Shown: positions 44,331 to 51,405 of the stretch, piece by piece
How the letters are laid out: each line of letters begins with the position of its first letter
Position numbering within the stretch: the first letter of the stretch is position 1
Assembly (NCBI RefSeq): GCF_003260125.1
Contig: NZ_QHKO01000009.1
Location: 98,176 to 162,175, forward strand
Length of the DNA stretch: 64,000 nt
Source of the DNA: Lujinxingia litoralis
GTDB lineage: Bacteria > Myxococcota_A > Bradymonadia > Bradymonadales > Bradymonadaceae
Direction of reading: 5' to 3'
Notes under the pieces: model-generated
The model's database searches: none
Seen by the model: the letters and a program-made list of their open reading frames with translations, nothing else
Told to the model about the DNA's origin: nothing
Translations under genes and position numbers: made by a program

Positions 44331-46097
44331 ATGCACATGCCAACCTCCCCGACCTCTTCACTCCTCACCCTCCTCACCGCGCTGACCCTCCTCACCGCCT
44401 TCGGCTGTGACTCCGGCTGCAAATCCAACTCGGGTGCCGCTAAACTCGCCAGCTACTTTCCGGCCGACACCGAAGCCGCGTTTGTCGTCCCCAACCTCGG
44501 CCAGGCGCTCCTCGCCATCGACGCCTCCCTCAACTCCGAGGCCCTCGACGTCCCCACCCGGCGCCGCCAGCAGGTCCGCCTCCAAGAACTCGCGGCCTCC
44601 TTCACCGAACACGCCTCCTTCGACCCCACCGACCCCGAGGCCTGGGCCGCCCGCGGCCTCAAGCTCGACGGCGCGCTCTTCGGCGGCATGGTCCAGGGCG
44701 CCCCCATCCTCTGCGCCCCGGTCAGCGACGCCCCGAAATTCGACGTCTTTATGATCGACACCGTCGGCCCCGCCCTCGAGCCCTCCCCCGCCGCCGGCCA
44801 CCGCGAAGAACGCGTCGCAGATCACACCATCCACGCCTATGGCGAGTCCTTCGCCTGGACGCACCGCAAAGGCTCGGCCTGCGCCACCTCCACCGCCAAC
44901 CTGGCGGACCCCAACGCCGAGCGCATCCCCACCACCATCCTCGCAAACTTCCTCAAGGGACCCGGCGACGCCCCCCTCTCCAAACTCGCCGCCTACCAAC
45001 ATTTTGAGAAAGAAGCCCTGGCCCAAAGCCTCTTCGGACTCTTTCTCCCGGCCACCCCCGCGCTCGCCAGGAACTCCCTGTGGTCCGCCTTTGTCCCCGA
45101 GGAGGGCACCGAGGCCTTCGACGCATTTTTTAAAGAAACGACCGGCATCGGCACCACCCTGAGCATCCAAAACGACATCCTGCGCTGGCGTCTCTGGATA
45201 GGCGCCAATACGTCAGCATCTGGTGAAGCCGGCACCTCCCCCCTCTCCGTCGCCGAACACACCCTCCCCTGGGCCCGCTTCGCCACCGACGAGACCCTGC
45301 TCGCCGCCCGCACCTCGATGCGCCCCGACGACCTCTGGCGGTACAGCCGCGAAGATCTCACCGAGGAAGACCGCCGGCGCCTCGACGAGCTCTTTGAGTC
45401 GGTGCGCGAAATCACCGACTACCACCTCGACATCAAAGAAGACCTCATCGACAACCTCAGCGGCCAGCTGGGCCTTTTTGTCTACCGCGGCGACGAACCC
45501 GTCGAGGGTATTCTGGGCTTCATGACCGCCCTCAAAGAGCTGCGCGCCCTGGCCATCATCCAGTTCGTCGACGCCCAAAAACTCGAGGCGCTGCACACCC
45601 GCATGCTCCGCCTCATCAGCGAACGCCCCTTCATCAACCTCAAAGAGCGCCCGCTGCGCCAGAGCGACGGCACTGACGCCCCCGATATCACCCTGGTCAA
45701 ACACGCCCTCCTCCCCATCACCATCTACCGCCACGGCCAGCTCCTCATCTTCGCCACCAACGCGCTCAGCGAAAACGAGGTCGCCGCCTACCTCCGCGGC
45801 CAACGCGCCGCCCCGCCCCTCTCCCCCAAGACCTCCCCCCTGGGCGCTCCCTTCGCCTCCGCCGACCACCTCAACGCGGTGTTCGCCCGCGGCGAAGTCA
45901 CGGGCTTTCTGGACCACCTCGCGGACTACCACGATTACATCCCCAGTGACGTCGAGGAGACCTCCGCCCGCATGGATGCGCTTAAGCACGGCGCCGTGCT
46001 CGACCTGAACCTCTACCCGGCCGGCGCCGCGATCCTGGAAGTGGGAGCGCGAGCGATGGGGGTGGTGGGGGGCAGTGTGGAGTTTGGGGGGGAGTAG
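44331..46097 (+). CDS. Lipoprotein of unknown function with duplicated 3-prime end
   Basis: A 588-residue exported lipoprotein: a hydrophobic start, lipobox TAFGC (Cys26), then KSNSGAAKLASYFPADTEAAFVVPNLGQ. The mature protein has the look of a DUF3352-like substrate-free domain (phrases such as FPADTEAAFVV, and DLIDNLSGQLGLFVY), but this is a weak call. The last residues SVEFGGE and the following 200 bases are repeated once downstream with a 230-base period. The start could also be the ATG at 44337. It stands between divergent and convergent neighbours and is probably monocistronic. Confidence 0.8.
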   Translation: MHMPTSPTSSLLTLLTALTLLTAFGCDSGCKSNSGAAKLASYFPADTEAAFVVPNLGQALLAIDASLNSEALDVPTRRRQQVRLQELAASFTEHASFDPTDPEAWAARGLKLDGALFGGMVQGAPILCAPVSDAPKFDVFMIDTVGPALEPSPAAGHREERVADHTIHAYGESFAWTHRKGSACATSTANLADPNAERIPTTILANFLKGPGDAPLSKLAAYQHFEKEALAQSLFGLFLPATPALARNSLWSAFVPEEGTEAFDAFFKETTGIGTTLSIQNDILRWRLWIGANTSASGEAGTSPLSVAEHTLPWARFATDETLLAARTSMRPDDLWRYSREDLTEEDRRRLDELFESVREITDYHLDIKEDLIDNLSGQLGLFVYRGDEPVEGILGFMTALKELRALAIIQFVDAQKLEALHTRMLRLISERPFINLKERPLRQSDGTDAPDITLVKHALLPITIYRHGQLLIFATNALSENEVAAYLRGQRAAPPLSPKTSPLGAPFASADHLNAVFARGEVTGFLDHLADYHDYIPSDVEETSARMDALKHGAVLDLNLYPAGAAILEVGARAMGVVGGSVEFGGE

Positions 46098-46515
46098 GAG
46101 GGAGGTGATGACGAGGTGCGGTGAGTGGCGAGGAAGGGGCGTCTTCCCTCAGTCGAACGATCAATGCCCGATTCACTTCGGAGGCTCTCGTGAAGCGCAA
46201 AAAACAACCTGAGCATCTTTTCAGCAAAAGCGCCCCCACCCGCATAAACACTGCTCCTGGTCCTTCTCTCGGTCGGTCTTTCCCGATGGAGGTGGTGGCG
46301 GGCAGTGTGGAGTTTGGGGGGGAGTAGGAGGGAGGTGATGACGAGGTGCGGTGAGCGGCGAGGAAGGGGCGTCTTCCCTCAGTCGAACGTTCAATGCCCG
46401 ATTCACTTCGGGGGCTCTCGTGAAGCGCAAAAAACGACCTGAGCATCTTTTCAGCAAAATCGCCCCCACCCGCATAAACACTGCTCCTGGTCCTTCTCTC
46501 GGTCGGTTTTTTCGT
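46054..46515 (+). repeat. Tandem duplication of 230 bp, including a gene end and a dispersed repeat
   Basis: Copy 1 is about 46054-46283 and copy 2 about 46284-46513, with some ten substitutions between them. Each holds the last 44 bases of the lipoprotein gene (including the stop), a GC-rich spacer, and one dispersed-repeat copy with core CACTGCTCCTGGTCC (46239-46277 and 46469-46507). The frame of the first copy is the real gene end; the second is a gene-end relic. Confidence 0.9.
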
Positions 46516-46550
46516 CGTAAACACTGCTCCTGGTTCTTCTCTCGGTCGGT
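46239..46550 (+). repeat. Three dispersed-repeat copies (locus E)
   Basis: Copies CCCGCATAAACACTGCTCC...CTTCTCTCGGTCGGT at 46239-46277 and 46469-46507, and a third with altered start (CGTCGTAAACACTGC) at 46513-46550. The first two are part of the 230-bp duplication; the third abuts the second. The core differs from loci A, B and C. Confidence 0.88.
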
Positions 46551-46569
46551 CTTTCCCGCTCCCACCCTC

Positions 46570-46775
46570 CTGACCTCCCCCCTAAACCGGTCCTCCACCC
46601 ATTTTCCTCGCCCTCACCTCCCCCTAAACCGGTCCTTGTGTGCCATCCTGTCACACTCACCTCCCCCCTAAACCGGTCCACTTGCGCCAACCTGTCACAC
46701 TTACCTCCCCCTAAACCGGTGAACATGTGCCATCCTGTCACACTCACCTCCCCCCCACGCCGGTCGCTGACCGGT
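46570..46775. repeat. Tandem repeat of about 50 bp with ACCGGT
   Basis: Five units contain CTCACCTCCCCCTAAACCGGT (or a close variant), near 46578, 46616, 46661, 46706 and 46745. The last three are separated by TGTGCCATCCTGTCACA-like spacers. The remainder of 46098-46971 holds the duplication listed above and an inverted pair near 46871-46955 made of GCGAGGTGTCGTCGCTCTG copies. Confidence 0.75.
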
Positions 46776-46971
46776 TTCGCTGAGGGTCGAAGTGCTTTTC
46801 CCAAAATCACCGACCCTCCCAGCCGACCCGACACCCCACCGCCAGCCCCACTCCCCCTGATTAAAAAAATCGCCAGCCACGTCGTCCGGGGGCAGGAACG
46901 CGCGTGGCTGGCGAGGTGTCGTCGCTCTGGCGAGGTGTCGTCGCTCTGGCGAGGTGGTCGTGCGCGGGGGA

Positions 46972-47787
46972 TCAGGCCATCGTCGGCTCCGGCTGCGGCT
47001 CCGCCTCCCCGGCTCCGGGCTCCGCTCCCTCCACAATCTCCTCGCCAGTCTCCGGGTTGACGTCGGTCGGCGAACGGTGACGGCTGTAGGCCTGGGCGAC
47101 GCGCTCCTGCTGGTCGAGGAGCGGCTCCAGGATCCGCGCACGCAGCGCGGCGCTGGACGCGTCGCCAGCGTCGAGGTGGTAGAGAATGCCGATGAGCACG
47201 CTGCAGGTGACCTCATGGAGCTGATGGCGCGCAGCCCGCACCTGGTCAAAACTCACGCCGGGATCCCGGTCGCGGTCGAGCTCCGCCTTAAACTCGCCAG
47301 TCAGCCGCCGCAGACGCTCCACGGCCCGGCCGAGGCCCAGCGCGTCGACGTGTTGGGAAAAGCGCTCGTCGAGCCTGACGAGCATGGCGTCGATCTGCCC
47401 CTCCTGCACCTCGAAGGCCTGCTGGGTGATGGCGGCGACGCCCTGACCAAAGAAGGTGCGATGAAGCTCGCGGGCCATCTCCACCTCCGGCGCTCCCTCA
47501 TCGCCGACCATCTGGGCCTTGATGCTGCCCTCCAGCGCGGAGAGCTGCGCATCGATCTGGTTGTCGATAAGCGCCGCCTGACCGCGGGCTTTGGTGACGT
47601 TGGCCCGGGCCGTGGACCATGACAACTCCAGGGCCAGCGTGTGCTCGGAGAGCTTGAGCGCCTGCTCAAGGCGCTCCTCCAGGCCGGGGAGCGAGGCGTC
47701 CTTGACCCGAGCGCGCATCAGGCGAAGCGCGCGGGCGTAGCGCCCCGTCGGCATGCGGCGAAGGTTCATAAAGTCTGCGTTTTCCAT
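46972..47787 (-). CDS. Helical protein of unknown function
   Basis: A 271-residue soluble, mostly alpha-helical protein without signal peptide or membrane segment. It has one cysteine and many heptad-like stretches (ALKLSEHTLALELSWSTARANV, LVRLDERFSQHVDALGLGRAV), so a coiled-coil or helical-bundle fold is likely. The last 35 residues are low-complexity (GEEIVEGAEPGAGEAEPQPEP). The ATG at 47787 has GGAG seven bases upstream; later Met codons at positions 7 and 12 are possible. It matches no family I know. It is convergent with the 46-kb repeats and upstream of the AbiE-type locus on the other strand. Confidence 0.8.
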   Translation of the reverse strand: MENADFMNLRRMPTGRYARALRLMRARVKDASLPGLEERLEQALKLSEHTLALELSWSTARANVTKARGQAALIDNQIDAQLSALEGSIKAQMVGDEGAPEVEMARELHRTFFGQGVAAITQQAFEVQEGQIDAMLVRLDERFSQHVDALGLGRAVERLRRLTGEFKAELDRDRDPGVSFDQVRAARHQLHEVTCSVLIGILYHLDAGDASSAALRARILEPLLDQQERVAQAYSRHRSPTDVNPETGEEIVEGAEPGAGEAEPQPEPTMA

Positions 47788-48050
47788 GTCGTTTCTCCAT
47801 GCGTCGACGACAACGGCGCCCTCAAGCAGCCGCGCGTCACATCAATGAATGCCTCGCTGCACCTGCAGCAAAGCGCCCCGGACGAAACGCAGATCCCCCT
47901 ACGACGGTACGACATGGAGCTGACGGATCTGGTGTGCGTGAGCGCTAAGGTAGCCCGGTGAAGCGGTGGGGTGTCAAGGGGGAGGAGGGTTCGGTCAGGC
48001 TACTTTTCTGAGCCGATGCGGGGCCCCACACAGAGGCACCGTGGATGTAA

Positions 48051-48102
48051 TTTTCGTGTATGGGGATCTTTCTCGCGCGAGAAAACTTCGTATACACGAA
48101 AA
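48051..48102. promoter_or_regulatory. Nested dyad 1 upstream of the AbiE-type operon
   Basis: Outer arms TTTTCGTGTAT (48051-48061) and ATACACGAAAA (48092-48102) enclose the perfect palindrome TTTCTCGCGCGAGAAA (48069-48084). AT-rich arms stand out in this GC-rich DNA. Its position 240 bases before the gene fits an operator or a structured leader; binding is inferred. Confidence 0.7.
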
Positions 48103-48157
48103 CATCGTGCCAGGTGAGCGCCTGACAGGAATAAGTAGCTGCTGAACGCTCTTTTTG

Positions 48158-48209
48158 TTTTCGTATATGTCGCATTTTCTCACGCGAGAAAGTCCCTTAT
48201 ATACGAAAA
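48158..48209. promoter_or_regulatory. Nested dyad 2 upstream of the AbiE-type operon
   Basis: Outer arms TTTTCGTATAT (48158-48168) and ATATACGAAAA (48199-48209), inner arms TTTCTC and GAGAAA (48176-48191). Same 52-base layout as dyad 1. It ends 5 bases before the -35 box of the candidate promoter. Confidence 0.7.
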
Positions 48210-48214
48210 TAACA

Positions 48215-48250
48215 TTGCCAGCATCAGATTCAGGCTCTATTTTCGTACAT
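48215..48250 (+). promoter_or_regulatory. Candidate promoter overlapped by half dyad 3
   Basis: TTGCCA (48215-48220), 17-base spacer and TATTTT (48238-48243). The -10 box overlaps a third copy of the dyad left arm, TTTTCGTACAT (48240-48250), followed by TTTTCTCCGCGAAA but no right arm. This geometry, one full dyad just upstream and a half-site on the -10, suits autorepression by the first gene product. Matches were found by eye. Confidence 0.5.
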
Positions 48251-48292
48251 GCCGCATTTTCTCCGCGAAAGATCCCCCCCAGGGAGCCGACG

Positions 48293-49357
48293 ATGAAAGA
48301 ACTTCAGTTCCAACAGATTCTCCAAGACACCTGGTCGAACTCCCGCGATATGTACGCGCCACTACGCGTGGAAGACTTTACCTTCGAGCCAACGATAGCT
48401 GGCGAGTCCACCGCCGACGTGGTCTTCACCCTTCAATGGCGAGGAAGAACGCTCTCGTTCATGGGAGAGTTGAAGTCATCCGCGACCCCCCGCTCCATGA
48501 TGCAGGCCATGGAGCGAACTCAGTATCCAGGGGGGGGCGAATCCCCGGAAACCCTACCGGCCCTGCTCCTGCCCTACCTCTCGCCGGGAATCGTCGAGCA
48601 GCTTGAGCGCGCGGACGTGAGCGCATTTGACCTCAATGGCAACTTCTTCATCCAGAGCCCGGACTTTGTCGCGATACGCGTCGATCGGCCCAACGCCTAT
48701 CCCACGTCTCGCGATATCAAGAAGATTTACACCTACAACAGCTCCATCGTCGGTCGTTTTCTGCTGCGCAAAAATCGCACCTTCGAGCAGGTGAACGAAA
48801 TCTACGAGAGCATCCAGGAACTTGGCGGCGGCATCAGCCTCTCCACCCTCTCCAAGGTGCTCAAAGGCCTCGCGGACGACATCCTCATCGAGAAAGAATT
48901 CGGAGCCATCCGGGTTCTCCAGGCCCAGGAGCTGATGCAGAACCTCATAGACGGATATCGCCCCCCCCGAGTCCGTGAGGAATGGAAGCTCAAGCTGCCC
49001 GATGACATCTCCGCTCAGCGCAAAATTTTCAATATGGCGCTCGGCGAGGAGGGGTGGATGTGGAGCGGCGAAAGCTCCGCCCCCGCCTACGTTGCGACCA
49101 CCTCACCCGCGCTAGGAAAGGTCTTTACCCCCAAGCATCTCTCAACGAACAACCCTTTGCAGGAGTTTGAGAGCCAACGCTTCTACAACGTCATCCTCCA
49201 GCAGACCGACGACGCCTACGTCTACTTCGATCGAAGGGACAAACTGGCCTCCCCCATCGAGTCCTGCCTGGCACTCTCTCAACTCGACAAACGAGAGCGC
49301 CAGATCGCCGGCCAGATCAAATACTCTATCCTGGAGCGCTTTGATGACCGTTTTTGA
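48293..49357 (+). CDS. AbiEi-type antitoxin/regulator with winged-helix and PD-(D/E)XK-like N-terminus
   Basis: A 354-residue protein from the ATG at 48293 (GGGAG upstream). Residues 35-150 read like the N-terminal domain of the AbiEi_2 group: ADVVFTLQWRGRTLSFMGELKSS, LLLPYLSPGIVEQL, SAFDLNGNFFIQSP. Asp42, Glu59 and Lys61 (D-x16-ExK) are in the positions of a PD-(D/E)XK nuclease core. A winged helix follows (GRFLLRKNRTFEQVNEIYESI ... STLSKVLKGLADD). In AbiE type IV systems this protein represses the operon and offsets the toxin. The stop overlaps the next start by 14 bases. No mobile element is attached, but the AT-rich leader differs from the flanks. Confidence 0.8.
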   Translation: MKELQFQQILQDTWSNSRDMYAPLRVEDFTFEPTIAGESTADVVFTLQWRGRTLSFMGELKSSATPRSMMQAMERTQYPGGGESPETLPALLLPYLSPGIVEQLERADVSAFDLNGNFFIQSPDFVAIRVDRPNAYPTSRDIKKIYTYNSSIVGRFLLRKNRTFEQVNEIYESIQELGGGISLSTLSKVLKGLADDILIEKEFGAIRVLQAQELMQNLIDGYRPPRVREEWKLKLPDDISAQRKIFNMALGEEGWMWSGESSAPAYVATTSPALGKVFTPKHLSTNNPLQEFESQRFYNVILQQTDDAYVYFDRRDKLASPIESCLALSQLDKRERQIAGQIKYSILERFDDRF

Positions 49358-50264
49358 CGCACTCTTTCAGCAGCTCATCGTCTTGAAACGACACCTTGAT
49401 CAGGCGGCCGTTCCCTTCATTCTCGGGGGCGGCATGGGCTTGTGATTAAGAGACACCTTTATGACCGGCCCGCGCTCTCCCCGTTACGAAAGGGTCCTTC
49501 CCTCGCGCTCCACCGAGGATCTCGACCTCTTGCTGTCGGCCGAGGTCATCATCGACCCGACTCAAATGAAGGATCTACGCGACATTCTAAAAAGCCTCGG
49601 TTTCACCGCAGTCGTGAACTACATGCAGTTCGAACACGAGCTGACCGTGGGAGGTCATCGCCAGACCGTTAAGGTGGATCTTCTCGCTTCGCCCCCGCAT
49701 GAGGACCGCCTCAATGACGTTAAAATCACCGCCTTTCGAATACGGCCGAAACAAACAAAGAAGATTCACGCGTATTTGACTCGAGAAGCCGCGGGTATCC
49801 ACATCTCTCCAATAACCCTCGATGTCAGCTCGGGGCTCCAGAGCACCGCTCCTGCTGAAGTCCAGATCCCTTCAAGTCTCAACTATCTGGTTTTGAAACT
49901 TCACGCCTTCAAAGACCGGCACGACATCTCCGATACAAATCCAGACGGCGGTCGCCATCACGCCCTGGATATCTTTCGCATCGTTACAGACATGCGCCAG
50001 TCGGACTGGAAGTCAGCGCAACACCACACGAGCACAGAAAAGGAGATGGAGTACCTACAAGTCGCCGCCTATCTGCAACGGCGCTTTTTTAGCAATGTGT
50101 CTGCGCTCGGTGCCGTTCGGATTCGTGAAAACCAGAGCTATCAGAACGAACGCGCTACCTTTGACACCTACTTGCCCCTGGTCCTTAACGACCTCGACGA
50201 GCTCTTTAGCGATGTCGAGAATCCTGCTGAGGACGTGTTCGCGAGATGGGGTTTGCGGCAATGA
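49344..50264 (+). pseudogene. AbiEii-like nucleotidyltransferase, frame interrupted
   Basis: The toxin-type partner, a nucleotidyltransferase fold. The start at 49344 gives FILGGGMGL, the GG motif, then an in-frame TGA at 49443. The main open frame resumes at 49461 with RYERVLPSRSTEDLDLLLSAEVI, where STEDLDL supplies the metal-binding acidic pair, and runs to 50264. Between them, the middle frame reads GTG ATT AAG AGA CAC CTT TAT GAC, that is VIKRHLYD, which suits the family spacer better than the TGA frame. A one-base loss and a one-base gain about 30 bases apart would restore it. A product starting at 49461 would lack the GG motif and be inactive. A sequencing error or programmed event cannot be excluded. 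Confidence 0.7.
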
Positions 50265-50299
50265 AAGCCTGAGCGTGTGTCTCTGCGTGCAACGAGCTT

Positions 50300-50560
50300 T
50301 TTAGTGACCCACGGTCACCTCTCAAACTGACCCACGGTCACCTCTCAGCCTCTATCTTCGCGCACTTCACACGACCCACGGTCACCTCCCAAACTGACCC
50401 ACGGTCACCTCCCAAACCGACCCACGGTCACCTCTCAAACTGACCCACGGTCACCTCCAAAGCAGACCCACGGTCACCTCTCAGCCTCTATCTTCGCGCA
50501 CTTCAGACGACCCACGGTCACCTCCCAAACTGACCCACGGTCACCTCCCCCACCCCATTT
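50300..50560. repeat. Nine tandem dyads TGACC-CAC-GGTCA
   Basis: Nine copies of TGACCCACGGTCACCTC (first base variable) separated by CCAAAC-type linkers of about five bases, with a 21-bp basic period. A longer unit, including TCAGCCTCTATCTTCGCGCACTTC, occurs twice. Each core is a 5-6 bp dyad around CAC. It fills the gap between the AbiE-type locus and the peroxidase gene. Confidence 0.92.
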
Positions 50561-50696
50561 TGAAACCGACCGCAGGTCTCCTCAATCCTATCCCGCACAA
50601 CCCGAGCGACATCATGATTCTCATAATGCTACTCTCGCTCGTCTCGACCTACCGCCCCTTTTCTCCCGGCCTGAACGTTTTGAAACAGGAGCCCCG

Positions 50697-51254
50697 ATGC
50701 TGAAAAAAATCGCCAAAAAAGCCAACGACGCCGTCACCCGAGTCAAATTCGGCAAGCCCCCCGAGGGCCCCGGACCGGCCTCGCTGGAGGAGGCCGAGCT
50801 TGTCGGGCTGCACGGCGCCCCCCTGCCGACGGAAGCCTACCGGGGCAAGGTCGTGCTCTTCGTAAACGTCGCCAGCCGCTGCGGGCTCACCCCGCAGTAC
50901 GAGACGCTGGTGAAGATTCGCGAGCGCTTTCACGACCGGGGATTTGAGATCGTGGGAGCCCCCTGCAACCAGTTTCTGGGCCAGGAGCCCGGCACAGCCG
51001 AAGAGATCGAGAGCTTCTGCGCGGTGACCTACGGCGTGGACTTTCCGCTCCTCAACAAGCAGGAGGTCAACGGCGGCGGGCGCAGCCCCCTCTACCAGTT
51101 CCTCATCAACAGCGAGGCCGGCGGCGGCGAGAACATCAGCTGGAACTTTGAGAAATTTCTGGTGGATCGGGAGGGGGAGGTGCGCTTTCGCTTCGCGCCC
51201 TCGGTCCAGCCGGACGCGCCGGAGGTGATCGCGGCGATTGAGTCCCTTCTCTGA
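50697..51254 (+). CDS. Glutathione-peroxidase-family thiol peroxidase
   Basis: Reduces hydroperoxides; bacterial Cys-type members mostly use thioredoxin. Of 185 residues, the catalytic cysteine is Cys62 in NVASRCGLTPQYE, where animal enzymes have selenocysteine. Gln96 (CNQFLGQEP) and Trp149 (ISWNFEKFLV) complete the active site. Cys90 (GAPCNQF) is a possible resolving cysteine. The first 35 residues are a basic extension beyond the domain, without signal-peptide features. The ATG follows CAGGAG. The gene ends at a strong bidirectional terminator. Confidence 0.93.
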   Translation: MLKKIAKKANDAVTRVKFGKPPEGPGPASLEEAELVGLHGAPLPTEAYRGKVVLFVNVASRCGLTPQYETLVKIRERFHDRGFEIVGAPCNQFLGQEPGTAEEIESFCAVTYGVDFPLLNKQEVNGGGRSPLYQFLINSEAGGGENISWNFEKFLVDREGEVRFRFAPSVQPDAPEVIAAIESLL

Positions 51255-51284
51255 GCCCGACGCCACCGCGCATCCTATCGCATA

Positions 51285-51320
51285 AAAGAGCGGCGCCCCG
51301 GACCGAGGCGCCGCTCTTTT
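51285..51320. terminator. Bidirectional terminator
   Basis: Perfect arms AAAAGAGCGGCGCC and GGCGCCGCTCTTTT with an 8-base loop, between the peroxidase and the convergent lipoprotein gene; runs of A and T on either side serve both. Confidence 0.9.
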
Positions 51321-51405
51321 GCGATCGTAGGTTTACGTCTCCGCGCGCCGACGAGCTCACGGCGCTGCCAGGACTACCGCGGCGCCTCCAACACACGCGC
51401 CACAC

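Noticed and set aside
47845..47961. 38-codon frame in the gap before the AbiE-type locus
   Set aside because: Short, no ribosome-binding site, no family; composition not distinct from background.
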